Positions 14,826 through 21,663 of a stretch of 22,197 bases of DNA are shown here, one piece after another. How positions within the stretch are numbered: position 1 is the stretch's first letter; every line of letters starts with the position of its first letter. The notes under the pieces were generated by a model. It was not told where the DNA came from. It worked only from the letters and a program-made list of their open reading frames with translations, and made no database searches. Origin of the DNA: Deinococcus marmoris (GTDB lineage Bacteria; Deinococcota; Deinococci; Deinococcales; Deinococcaceae); NCBI RefSeq assembly GCF_001949125.1, contig NZ_MSTI01000133.1, forward strand, positions 1-22,197, given 5' to 3'. The translations under genes were made by a program, and so were the position numbers.

Positions 14826-15952
14826 TGACCCATGAACCTATCCCTCCGGCATACGCCTGGGCACGCCCAACCGATCACGGCACCTCTCCACTCAAGGCCG
14901 ACGCGCTGGTGATCGGTGCCGGCTCAGCGGGCCTTGCAGCAGCTTACTGGCTGGCACAACGGAGTGTGAAGTTCACCGTTCTGGAAGCTGGACCCAGTCC
15001 GTCTGGGGCGTGGCCCGCGTACTACAGCAGCCTGAAGCTGTTCACGCCTGCCCGGCACTCCAGCCTGCCGGGCCTGCCGTTTCCCGGCCCACCCGGCCAC
15101 TACCCGTCCCGGGACGCCATGGCCGCCTACCTGCGCGCCTACGCCGCACATTTTGCCCTGCCGATCGAGCGGGGTGCAGATGTCATCCGGGTGCAGCCGC
15201 AGATGGGCAGCTTTGAGGTCATCGCACAGGACGGCCGGACGTGGTCAGCCCGGACGGTGGTGGCCGCCACTGGCACCTTCCGGCGGCCCCTGCAACCATC
15301 CCTGCCAGGGGCCAAAAGCAGCGCTGTCAAGGTGATGCACTCCTCGGCGTACCGGCACCCGGAGCCTTTCGCGGGGGAGCGGATCGTGGTCGTCGGGGCA
15401 GGCAATTCCGGCGCGCAGATCGCCGCAGAACTGGGCCGGGTGGCGCGGGTGACACTCGCGGCCCGCCACCCGCTGAGGCTGTTCCCGCAGCGGCCACTGG
15501 GCCAGGACCTCACAGACTGGCTGACGTGGTCCGGCGTGGAGCGCCTGCCCCTGGGTGTTTTCGGACGCGTGCCAGACGCGCAGCCGGTCATCGCGGTACC
15601 GGGTCTGCGCGCCGCCCTGGGCCACGGGAATCCAGACGTCCGGCCCATGTTCACGGCCCTGACCCGTGACGGCGTGCGCTGGGCGGACGATACGGTGGAG
15701 TCCGTCGATACCGTGATCCTTGCGACCGGCTACGGCTGGAACGGCTCATATCTGCCGGCAGCGGCCATCAGCACGGACGGGGAACCCTGTCAGCGGCTCG
15801 GGATCAGCACGGCGCTTCCTGGCCTGTACTTCGTGGGCCTGCCCGGTCAGCGCACGGTGGCGTCTGGAACGGTGCGCGCCGCTGGCCCGGACGCGAAAGC
15901 GGTCGTGCGGCACTTGATCCGTCACCTGGAAGGCACCCATGCGCCTCACTGA
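14822..15952 (+). CDS. Flavin-dependent monooxygenase-like FAD/NAD(P) oxidoreductase
   Basis: The 376-residue protein binds FAD at an N-terminal Rossmann motif, VIGAGSAGLAAAYWL (GAGSAG at 32-37). It binds NADPH at a second, IVVVGAGNSGAQIAAELG (GAGNSG at 192-197). A late VILATGYGWN matches the ATG motif of FMO, Baeyer-Villiger and CzcO-like proteins. The loop SGAWPAYYSSLKLFTP follows the flavin site as in that group. It is probably a cytoplasmic NADPH-dependent oxygenase or reductase; the substrate is not indicated. ATG at 14822 has GGAGG 9 bases upstream. Its 3' end overlaps the start of a DMT-permease fragment at 15939, so the two were once an operon. It is the only intact gene inside the 14161-16504 mosaic. 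Confidence 0.85.
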   Translation: MMTHEPIPPAYAWARPTDHGTSPLKADALVIGAGSAGLAAAYWLAQRSVKFTVLEAGPSPSGAWPAYYSSLKLFTPARHSSLPGLPFPGPPGHYPSRDAMAAYLRAYAAHFALPIERGADVIRVQPQMGSFEVIAQDGRTWSARTVVAATGTFRRPLQPSLPGAKSSAVKVMHSSAYRHPEPFAGERIVVVGAGNSGAQIAAELGRVARVTLAARHPLRLFPQRPLGQDLTDWLTWSGVERLPLGVFGRVPDAQPVIAVPGLRAALGHGNPDVRPMFTALTRDGVRWADDTVESVDTVILATGYGWNGSYLPAAAISTDGEPCQRLGISTALPGLYFVGLPGQRTVASGTVRAAGPDAKAVVRHLIRHLEGTHAPH

Positions 15953-16016
15953 CCTCAGACCGCTGCTGCTGGTCCCCATCCTGTGCTGTGTGTGGTCCAG
16001 CTCTGGCCACATATGA
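15939..16016 (+). pseudogene. DMT/EamA permease fragment (N-terminus only)
   Basis: ATG at 15939 overlaps the end of the flavoprotein gene. The frame reads MRLTDLRPLLLVPILCCVWSSS, the typical first helix of EamA/DMT permeases, where one expects FIA next. Instead it meets unrelated sequence and stops at 16014-16016. The remaining nine helices are gone. Confidence 0.55.
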
Positions 16017-16193
16017 ACGTCTTTCACAACGTCGCCTCTGGCCTCAAGTTGCGGCGTGTCTCCAAAACCGATATCGCGCGGAAAGTGGGACAGGCGCTGG
16101 AATTCGTCGGTTTGCCGGGAATGGAGAAACGTAGTCCAGCGCAGCTCTCCGCCGGGCAGCAGCAGCGGGTGACGCTGGCCCGCGCTCTGGTGG
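15998..16193 (+). pseudogene. ABC transporter ATPase fragment (PotA/FbpC-like)
   Basis: In another frame the sequence reads LWPHMNVFHNVASGLKLRRV, KVGQALEFVGLPGMEKRSPA then QLSAGQQQRVTLARALV. This is the stretch of a polyamine/iron/sugar-type ABC ATPase from just after the Q-loop to the signature motif (LSGGQ, here LSAGQ). Walker A, Walker B and the rest are missing. It is joined on the left to the DMT fragment and on the right to an IS end. A relic. Confidence 0.75.
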
Positions 16194-16232
16194 ACGGAAT
16201 TCACGCCTCCCGAAAAGTGTCGGGTACTGAGG
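16194..16232. mobile_element. IS4-type end remnant
   Basis: It contains the same 20 bp as 337-356, and the bases left of it (gtggacggaattcacgcctcccg) resemble those at 317-336. Judged by that orientation the element lay to the left, where the ABC fragment now stands, so only about 40 bases of it survive. Confidence 0.5.
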
Positions 16233-16240
16233 CAGCTTGA

Positions 16241-16504
16241 TTCCCAAAATGGACAAAATCGAACTTACAGACTGCGGACGACGTGCGCCAGACGCTCGTC
16301 GTCCGCTGGGCTGCCCTGGTCTTTCACCGCGAACTGAAGCAGATCACAGGGATTGAAGGCTGTCAGTGCCGTCTAGGACGATCTCAGCGCAATCATGTTG
16401 GCATAGCGATGCTGGTCTGGATTCGATTGGCCCAAGCTGCGCGAGAAGCAAAGAAGACGATATACGCGCTGAAATTTGGCCTCCTCGACGAGTACATGCG
16501 TTAG
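16241..16504 (+). pseudogene. IS4-like transposase, C-terminal fragment of a different subgroup
   Basis: The frame reads LQTADDVRQTLVVRWAALVF, HRELKQITGIEGCQCR, SQRNHVGIAMLVWIRLAQAA, then KKTIYALKFGLLDEYMR and stop. This is the C-terminal part of an IS4-superfamily transposase different from those at 1-356 and 357-1255. In relatives the RW..E.FHRELKQ segment has the catalytic Glu where this copy shows Leu, so it may have been mutated as well as truncated. The N-terminal three quarters is missing. A perfect 10-bp inverted repeat (16274-16283 with 16297-16306) lies in its first part. It abuts the IS end at 16232 and runs up to the convergent HNH gene. Confidence 0.7.
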
Positions 16505-16511
16505 CAACTTG

Positions 16512-16751
16512 CTAACCCATTTGTAGGTTTCGCGTAAGCCCTAATTCGATGTGAGCGTGATACCGCTGGCTGGGCATCACCAGCAGGTTGCTTGGATCGT
16601 TGTTGGTGCTGTCGCCGTTACGGTGGTGGACGATCATCTCACCGGGGGCCAGCGGGCGGGCCAGCATCTGCTCGGCCAGGACACGGTGCAGCGAGCGGAC
16701 TTTACCCGCTGTCTTGTCACGCACCTTGCGGTAGACCTTGCGCCGCTTCAC
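16512..16751 (-). CDS. Small HNH endonuclease-like protein
   Basis: The 79-residue protein has a basic N-terminus (KRRKVYRKVRDKTAGKVRSL HRVLAEQ in sequence order) followed by an HNH core, EMIVHHRNGDSTNNDPSNLL then VMPSQRYHAHIE. The His-His pair, the Asn of NN..NL and the later His are the expected metal and catalytic positions. Such short HNH proteins are common in phages, introns and mobile DNA, where they nick or cut DNA. I preferred GTG at 16751 because GGGGAGG lies 8 bases upstream; an in-frame GTG at 16760 has poor spacing. It ends 8 bases from the transposase fragment on the other strand. It is probably cargo of mobile DNA. Confidence 0.7.
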   Translation of the reverse strand: MKRRKVYRKVRDKTAGKVRSLHRVLAEQMLARPLAPGEMIVHHRNGDSTNNDPSNLLVMPSQRYHAHIELGLTRNLQMG

Positions 16752-16835
16752 TCTCTCCACCTCCCCGCTGACACAGCCGTTTTCAGTGTCCAGATCAGTT
16801 TACGCCGTCATACAGGGCAGGCTCCATTCAGTCCA

Positions 16836-17939
16836 TCAGGCTGGCCCCACTTCATGTAGCTTGTTGGCCGCCAGGGCCATGCGGCGTTTGTGCTGGTACA
16901 TGGCCTGATCAGCCCGCGACAGCCAGACGTCTGCCGACTCCCCCATCTGCCAACGCGCCGCCCCCACACTGGCCCCAGCCTCCGGGTAGGTGTCCTGCAC
17001 CTCCAGCGCCGCCGCCGCCACCAGCGCCTGTGCCGTGATCGGTCCCTCCTGAAACAACACTGCGAACTCGTCGCCACCGATGCGGAACACCTGACCATTG
17101 GCAGGACTGGCCCGAGTGAACCCCACCGCAAATCGGCTGAGCAGGTCGTCGCCCGCCGCGTGCCCCAGCGCGTCGTTGATCCCTTTGAGGCCGTCCACGT
17201 CGATCACCGCCAGCCACCAGCCGGGCTGTGCCCCTGCTGCGACGCGGGCCAGCTCACGGTCCAGGGCGCGGCGGTTGAGCAGCCCCGTCAGCGGATCGCG
17301 GTGGGCCAGCTCATGCAGGGTCTGCGCATGCCCCTCCGCATGCGCGAGCTGGTCACGAACCGTCCCGAACGCGCGCAGCACCGCGATCAGGGCACCGTGA
17401 GACAGCAGGGCCGTGAGCAGCACCATCACACCATCAAACGCCCCGGTCTGGCCCAGGGTGCGCGCGGCGTGCGGCAGGGCCGTGATGACGAGGGCAGCCA
17501 GGACAACGGACGCTTGCCAGGTGGCCGTGCGGGGCGGCCCCTGGATGAACATGAAGACGTACACGGTGGTCAGGTAAAGCAGCACAGCCAGCCGCACCAT
17601 GTCGGTGGCCGGGTGATCCGGCAAGACGTACAGCGCCACGGCCCAGGTCACGAGCAGGACGGCGGCATACGTCAGTGGGGCAAGGGTGAGCAGCGCCCGT
17701 TGCCAGTGGGCCGGGCCAAAGAGCGCCAGCAGGGTGTAGGCGATGATGACGCCCTGAGTGGCAAGGTACAGCGGCGTTAGAAGACGCAGGACCCCCAGGA
17801 TCAACAGCCCGACTCCGGCGGCCAGGAGCGGCGTCCACAGCAGCAGGCGGGCGGACTCCCCTACCGTGGGGGCCAGCCACCAGGGGGCGAATGGGTCTCC
17901 AGCTCTTCGAGCGCAAAGCCGTTGGAAACAGCGCAGCAT
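16836..17939 (-). CDS. Membrane-bound diguanylate cyclase (GGDEF)
   Basis: Residues about 33-190 of this 367-residue protein form about six membrane helices (for example LLLWTPLLAAGVGLLILGVL and DMVRLAVLLYLTTVYVFMFI). A short linker leads to the GGDEF domain: RDPLTGLLNRRAL (214-226), metal-binding VIDVDGLKGIND (Asp247), GHAAGDDLL, and an intact GGDEF at 288-292. The RxxD product-inhibition site is absent, so feedback control may be weak. It should make cyclic di-GMP at the inner membrane in response to a signal sensed by the helices. ATG at 17939 has GGGGAGGTGA upstream, one of the few strong ribosome sites here. A 15-base near-palindrome sits at 17999-18013 in the upstream region. Confidence 0.9.
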   Translation of the reverse strand: MLRCFQRLCARRAGDPFAPWWLAPTVGESARLLLWTPLLAAGVGLLILGVLRLLTPLYLATQGVIIAYTLLALFGPAHWQRALLTLAPLTYAAVLLVTWAVALYVLPDHPATDMVRLAVLLYLTTVYVFMFIQGPPRTATWQASVVLAALVITALPHAARTLGQTGAFDGVMVLLTALLSHGALIAVLRAFGTVRDQLAHAEGHAQTLHELAHRDPLTGLLNRRALDRELARVAAGAQPGWWLAVIDVDGLKGINDALGHAAGDDLLSRFAVGFTRASPANGQVFRIGGDEFAVLFQEGPITAQALVAAAALEVQDTYPEAGASVGAARWQMGESADVWLSRADQAMYQHKRRMALAANKLHEVGPA

Positions 17940-18349
17940 GGGAGAAGGTCACCTCCCCTGATGACGTCGGTGCGGGCCAGAGACGCCGCGCGACAACCCT
18001 GAACCGGGTTCAGAACCATCAGAAGGGTAAATGTTGAACTGTCACCCGGTCCGCACCCGTCCCGCGCCGCGCCTTCATCAACTGGAGGGTGGGGGGAGTG
18101 CGCGGCGACGCGGCGAAGAGCAGTGGAGGAGCCTGAATAAGGCGATCAATGGGTGGGTCACGGATCTGCCCTGCACGATCAACGCCCGCGCGTCGTGCAA
18201 CCGCGCACGGTGGGCGTCAGCGGATGCCGCCCGGACTCCGAAATCCCCTTGGCCTCCAGATCCAGGATCAGCAGTTCGGCAGGCAAAAGGGCGGACAACT
18301 CAGGCGGTTCGGTCTGGGGCCTTGAACTGGTAGGGAAAGCTGCCCTGGC
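17940..18349. other. Intergenic region with a palindrome, no supported gene
   Basis: The region holds the upstream signals of the diguanylate cyclase. CTGAACCGGGTTCAG at 17999-18013 is palindromic except for its centre and could be an operator. A rightward frame at 18031-18333 and a leftward 59-residue frame at 18179-18358 exist, but neither has recognisable motifs. Confidence 0.45.
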
Positions 18350-18378
18350 TTGCTTCACATCCCCTGGAGGCCGATACT
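18350..18378 (+). promoter_or_regulatory. Promoter of the Fic module
   Basis: TTGCTT (18350-18355), a 17-base spacer and GATACT (18373-18378) form a good sigma-70 promoter. The -10 ends 6 bases before the ATG at 18385, so the antitoxin message should be leaderless. Confidence 0.5.
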
Positions 18379-18384
18379 CGGGCC

Positions 18385-18570
18385 ATGACGAAGACCGCGC
18401 CCCGTGACCTCAGCGCGCCTGCCGTGCGGCGTCCGGCAGGTGAACCCAGCCGTGAGCTGCGCGCCGAGATGGTGGACCACGCCGTGTCCAGCCTGCGCCT
18501 GGAGGGTTTCGAGATCACGCCCGAGCAGCTTGCAGACCTGCGGGAGAGCCGTGGGTCACACCGGGACTGA
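18385..18570 (+). CDS. Class I Fic antitoxin (VbhA/FicA-like)
   Basis: The 61-residue protein carries HAVSSLRLEGFEITPEQLAD. The residues SLRLEG fit the Fic inhibitory-helix motif [S/T]xxxE[G/N]; its Glu blocks productive ATP binding in the Fic active site. Known class I antitoxins (VbhA, FicA) are separate proteins of similar length with the same S-x-R-L-E-G-x-E stretch, encoded just before the toxin. Here the next gene is a Fic protein starting 20 bases inside this one in another frame, which would make production coupled. The N-terminal 35 residues are polar and Pro/Arg/Ala-rich. The alternative is the N-terminus of a single inhibited Fic protein broken by a frameshift; the toxin's own GTG and ribosome site argue against that. 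Confidence 0.7.
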   Translation: MTKTAPRDLSAPAVRRPAGEPSRELRAEMVDHAVSSLRLEGFEITPEQLADLRESRGSHRD

Positions 18571-19111
18571 CGGCCAGCCCTTCAGCTCCGACGAGATCGA
18601 GCGCCTTCAACGGGCGCTCGTCGCTTTGGAGGTCTCCTGCCTGCGTGTGGCACCGGAGCGCCTGAGCTTCGCGCTGCTGCTCGGGTGGCACAGCGAACTC
18701 TCGGCGGGCATCACGCGCATGCAGCCGGGCGAGTGGCGAAGCGTTGAGATCACCTTCGGCAGCAACTTCGGCACGCCGCCGGAACGCATCACCACGGACC
18801 TGGGGCGTGTCCTCGATGTCCACCACCAGACCCTCACCACCTGGGAGGAGGACGCGCCCACCGGGCTGACGGTGCTGGAGTACGCCACGCAGCTTCATGC
18901 CGATCTGATCGACATCCACCCGTTCTGGGACGGCAACGGGCGGCTCTCCAGGCTGGTGCAGGCGTGGCTGTGCTGGTCCTACGGCCTGCCTGCGCCGCGC
19001 TACGTGGACCGCCCGCAGTACCTCGCTGGCCTCAACCGCTACCTACACACGGGCAGTCTGGGCCTGCTGATGCAGGCGACGATGGCCGCGCTGCCCGACG
19101 CGCAGGAGTGA
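18551..19111 (+). CDS. Fic-domain AMP/NMP-transferase toxin
   Basis: The 186-residue protein carries a complete Fic signature, HPFWDGNGRLSR, at 123-134. It has catalytic His123, acidic Asp127 and the anion-hole and phosphate-binding residues up to Arg134. A Fic flap region (GEWRSVEITFGSNF, GTPPERI) lies about 60 residues earlier. Fic enzymes transfer AMP or another nucleotide part to Ser/Thr/Tyr of target proteins; bacterial Fic toxins commonly modify topoisomerases. No inhibitory motif is present in this protein itself, in line with its location on the preceding small gene. Start GTG at 18551 follows GGGAGA; the same frame is open upstream to 18404, but those residues are a shadow of the antitoxin. 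Target unknown. Confidence 0.8.
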   Translation: MGHTGTDGQPFSSDEIERLQRALVALEVSCLRVAPERLSFALLLGWHSELSAGITRMQPGEWRSVEITFGSNFGTPPERITTDLGRVLDVHHQTLTTWEEDAPTGLTVLEYATQLHADLIDIHPFWDGNGRLSRLVQAWLCWSYGLPAPRYVDRPQYLAGLNRYLHTGSLGLLMQATMAALPDAQE

Positions 19112-19138
19112 ACGCTGCGCAGCTCCCAGTCCAGCTCT

Positions 19139-19144
19139 TACAAT
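19139..19144 (+). promoter_or_regulatory. -10 box (TACAAT) for the lipoprotein gene
   Basis: TACAAT ends 10 bases before the ATG at 19155. The earlier in-frame ATG at 19143 lies within the box itself, so 19155 is the likely start, again with no ribosome site. Confidence 0.5.
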
Positions 19145-19154
19145 GCAGCCATCC

Positions 19155-19967
19155 ATGAACCGATTTCTGATCCGTGGCCTGCTGCCCGTGGCGCTCGTCC
19201 TCTCCGCCTGTGACCGCGCGTCAACGCCTCAGGCATCTGGAACCGTGCCCGTCGACCGGATGACGGGCACAGTGTCCATGAGCGCCGCTGGCCCAGCAGA
19301 CGCGGCCAGCGACCTGCTCACAGGGCGCACCCTCACCCTGGACGTCGGCGCTCGTGGCTGGGACGATGGGCAGGGGGGTCTTGGCTACACCGCCCACTAC
19401 GGCTTTGACGTGTTCCCCGTGGCCAGCACAGTTATTGACGCGGCGTACAGGTACTCGATCAGCCTCCCCAGGCAGGTGCCCGCGTCGTCGTTGACCCCGG
19501 CCACGGGCATCTGGACCACCGATCCGTTCACGGCTGGAACATGCGCCCCTGCAGTCAAGCAGTTCAGCGATCCCGCCATGAACCTGGGCATGGCGACGCT
19601 ACGCGTGCTGCCGGGCGGCCCATTGACCCGGCAGATCGACGTCGGCTTCCCGCTGGAGTGGCGTTCAAGAGCGCCCGTGGCTGACCTGGTCATGCAGGGC
19701 CTGGTGTACGCGGACCGGGCGGGGAGCGTGAACGTTCAGTACGACTGCGTGAGCCAGTTCAACTTCAGGAAGAAGTCCGACACGCAGTTGTCCCTGCAGG
19801 CCGGATGGAACGTGCTGATCCTGCACAGCGTGGAGCGCGGCGGCACAGAGGCGACGGGAGCGTTCTACGCCTACGAGATGCGCTCGCGTCCGCTGTCGGC
19901 CATAGGGGAGGCGCTGACCTACCTGAGAGACACCGTGTTCTTCGACGCACCCGCGCCGCCTCCCTGA
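19155..19967 (+). CDS. Putative lipoprotein
   Basis: The 270-residue protein begins MNRFLIRGLLPVALVLSAC, a signal peptide ending in a lipobox (LSAC) with Cys19 as the acylation site. The mature part is beta-rich without a family I recognise. It includes TLTLDVGARGWDDGQGGLGY, a two-cysteine segment (GTCAPAVKQF ... NVQYDCVSQF) that could form a disulfide, and a conserved-looking LQAGWNVLILHSV. It should be anchored on the outer face of the cytoplasmic or the outer membrane. It stands alone: the Fic gene ends 43 bases before it, but it has its own -10 box. The C-terminus is Pro-rich (DAPAPPP). Confidence 0.7.
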   Translation: MNRFLIRGLLPVALVLSACDRASTPQASGTVPVDRMTGTVSMSAAGPADAASDLLTGRTLTLDVGARGWDDGQGGLGYTAHYGFDVFPVASTVIDAAYRYSISLPRQVPASSLTPATGIWTTDPFTAGTCAPAVKQFSDPAMNLGMATLRVLPGGPLTRQIDVGFPLEWRSRAPVADLVMQGLVYADRAGSVNVQYDCVSQFNFRKKSDTQLSLQAGWNVLILHSVERGGTEATGAFYAYEMRSRPLSAIGEALTYLRDTVFFDAPAPPP

Positions 19968-20038
19968 CCCCAGCGTTTGGTACAGGTCTCAGGGCCACAG
20001 ACGCGGGGCCAGCGCCCCTGTCTCCAGAGAAGCGACTG

Positions 20039-20056
20039 GCTCCTCACGAGAGGAGC
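20039..20056. terminator. Hairpin between convergent genes
   Basis: GCTCCTC (20039-20045) pairs with GAGGAGC (20050-20056) around ACGA. A weaker GGGGC/GCCCC hairpin lies at about 20014-20027. They sit between the lipoprotein and the convergent antiporter and may act as a terminator, although no clear U-run follows. Confidence 0.4.
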
Positions 20057-20156
20057 TGCTCCTTCTGAACTCCCAGCACGAACAGGCGTCTGTAACCCAA
20101 TCGCAGCAAGGCAAGGAAGGCCACTGCGTCTGCAGAACACATCCCGCTCATTCCCG

Positions 20157-21221
20157 TTACCCACCTGAACGGCTGATCAACCAGAGGCCGCCCACGCCTA
20201 TCAAATACAGGCCCACCACCGTCCAGGAATCCACGCCCATACGGCCCCACTGCCGTGTTCTGCGCAGCACCAGGCCGAACACATACACGGCGGTGAGCAA
20301 GGCCCCCAACGCGGTGAGGTACAGGTCCGTCGGCTGAAGTTGCACCAGCACCGCCTGGCCGGAGATCAGCGAAGCGGCCAGGAACAGCACGGGCAGGAAG
20401 GCGTTGCCCCCAAAAATGTCACCCAGCGCCAGTTCGATCTTTCCCTGACGAACCGCAGCCAGACCCGTGGACAGTTCGGGCAGAGAGGTGACCACCGCCA
20501 GGACCGTGGCCCCGAACAACACGCCGCTGAGCTGAAAGTGCTGGGCGAGCGCGCCGCCGCTGAGGGCTAGCACCCAGCCCGCCCCCAGAGTGACCAGCGC
20601 AGCGAAAGCAAACCCCAGGGCCGCTCGGCGGGTGGACATCGGCGCGCCGCCCTGTTTCCCCTGCTTCGCGGGTTGAGGAGGAGTTTCAGATGGAGGCCCA
20701 TCCAGGTGCCAGGGCAACTTGCTGGCCTGTCCGATCCCCCAGAGGCCCACTCCCCAGAGCAAGGCCACCAGCAGACTGCCCGGCTCCAGGCGGCCCAGCA
20801 CCGCCGTCCCGGGCAACTGCGCGCCCATGACGACGCCCATCAGGACAGCGATGACCAGCGTGCCCTCAAGCACGGGGGTCAGGGACCCACTCGTAGCGGT
20901 CAGGGCGGCGCGGCGGCCCAGACCAAAGGCATCGAGGGCCGCCAGGACCAGGGTCTGGACGGCGATGCCGCCCAGGATGTTCCCGATGGCCAGATCAAGG
21001 TTGTGCTGGAGGGCGGCGCTCAGGGTGATGGCGATCTCAGGCAGGTTGGTGGCCACCGCGAGCAGGATCAGGCCGCCCAGAGCCGCGCTCAACTTGAACT
21101 GCTTGTCGAGGACAGTGGTGGTATTGGACAGCGTAATCCCTGCGGCCCAGACCGCAGCGGCGGCCAGCGCAAAACTCAGCCCAAGGAGCCAGAGGGGCAG
21201 TGAGGACCAGAAGCCGTTCAA
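20157..21221 (-). CDS. CaCA-family Ca2+/cation antiporter
   Basis: The 354-residue membrane protein has two inverted alpha-repeats. The first is AVATNLPEIAITLSAALQHN, DLAIGNILGGIAVQ. The second is AVVTSLPELSTGLAAVRQGK, IELALGDIFGGNAFL. The acidic residues in xxP-E and the GN/GD-(x)3-GG segments are the ion-binding positions of Na+/Ca2+ and Ca2+/H+ exchangers. About ten helices flank a polar cytoplasmic loop (PSETPPQPAKQGKQ). It should move Ca2+ or another cation out of the cytoplasm; ion preference cannot be read. The start is TTG at 21221, whose TTGA overlaps the stop of the preceding small gene, and there is no ribosome site, so translation is probably coupled. It is the last gene of a three-gene leftward operon. 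Confidence 0.85.
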   Translation of the reverse strand: MNGFWSSLPLWLLGLSFALAAAAVWAAGITLSNTTTVLDKQFKLSAALGGLILLAVATNLPEIAITLSAALQHNLDLAIGNILGGIAVQTLVLAALDAFGLGRRAALTATSGSLTPVLEGTLVIAVLMGVVMGAQLPGTAVLGRLEPGSLLVALLWGVGLWGIGQASKLPWHLDGPPSETPPQPAKQGKQGGAPMSTRRAALGFAFAALVTLGAGWVLALSGGALAQHFQLSGVLFGATVLAVVTSLPELSTGLAAVRQGKIELALGDIFGGNAFLPVLFLAASLISGQAVLVQLQPTDLYLTALGALLTAVYVFGLVLRRTRQWGRMGVDSWTVVGLYLIGVGGLWLISRSGG

Positions 21222-21409
21222 GGGGAGATGTGGGCATTGACCTGCGGATGCTCCTCACGGGCAGCGGCATTGTCCTGCGAGGGGTGGCGCTTCTCGTACA
21301 CAGCGGCGGCGGCCCAGTACGCGATCACGCCGATGCCCACCTTGTTGATCACGTCGCCCACCGAGAAGGCGCTGTGCAGCCAGTTGTCATGCGTCCCCGA
21401 GAAGGTCAC
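21218..21409 (-). CDS. Small single-helix membrane protein
   Basis: The 63-residue protein contains FSVGDVINKVGIGVIAYWAA AAVYEKRHP, one probable membrane helix followed by a basic, then acidic tail. The VINK...YW...YEKRH pattern recalls the end of DUF2061-type small membrane proteins, but I am not sure. GTG at 21409 overlaps the upstream stop as GTGA, and its own TGA overlaps the antiporter's TTG. The context suggests a partner or accessory of the antiporter. Confidence 0.55.
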   Translation of the reverse strand: MTFSGTHDNWLHSAFSVGDVINKVGIGVIAYWAAAAVYEKRHPSQDNAAAREEHPQVNAHISP

Positions 21410-21663
21410 GCTGGGGCCTGCGTCAGTGACTGGAAGCGCCGCACGCTGAGTTGGTCCATCAATTGCGAGACGTAGCCCTGGGCCTCGTCGCGGGGGCGGC
21501 CACCCTGGAAGCAGGTCAACAATTGCTTGTCACCAGTGACAAGCGTGGCCTGGACCTCGTGCCGGAGCTGATCCTCGCGCCCGGTCTGCTGAATGTCCAG
21601 GGAAACGATGTGCTGGTCCGAGACCAACTGACCATTGGGCGTTTCCACAAATAAATTCTCCAT
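21406..21663 (-). CDS. Hypothetical small protein, first gene of the antiporter operon
   Basis: This 85-residue soluble protein begins MENLFVETPNGQLVSDQHIV and continues with alternating beta-like and charged segments. The C-terminal part (YVSQLMDQLSVRRFQSL) looks helical. I do not recognise a family. ATG at 21663 lacks a ribosome site; CATGCT a few bases upstream could be a -10 box for a leaderless start. Its stop overlaps the next gene's start, which supports it being real. Confidence 0.5.
   Translation of the reverse strand: MENLFVETPNGQLVSDQHIVSLDIQQTGREDQLRHEVQATLVTGDKQLLTCFQGGRPRDEAQGYVSQLMDQLSVRRFQSLTQAPA

Noticed and set aside
18031..18333. 100-residue rightward frame before the Fic module
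   Set aside because: The composition is typical of non-coding GC-rich DNA, with no ribosome site and no motif.
18179..18358. 59-residue leftward frame (GTG start; contains PPELSALLPAELLILDLEAK)
   Set aside because: It has some helical character and a fair ribosome site, but it overlaps the Fic promoter and shows no family match that I recognise.
20001..20030. GGGGC/GCCCC hairpin after the lipoprotein gene as its main terminator
   Set aside because: The stem is only 5 bp and lacks a U-run; the 7-bp hairpin at 20039-20056 is the better candidate.
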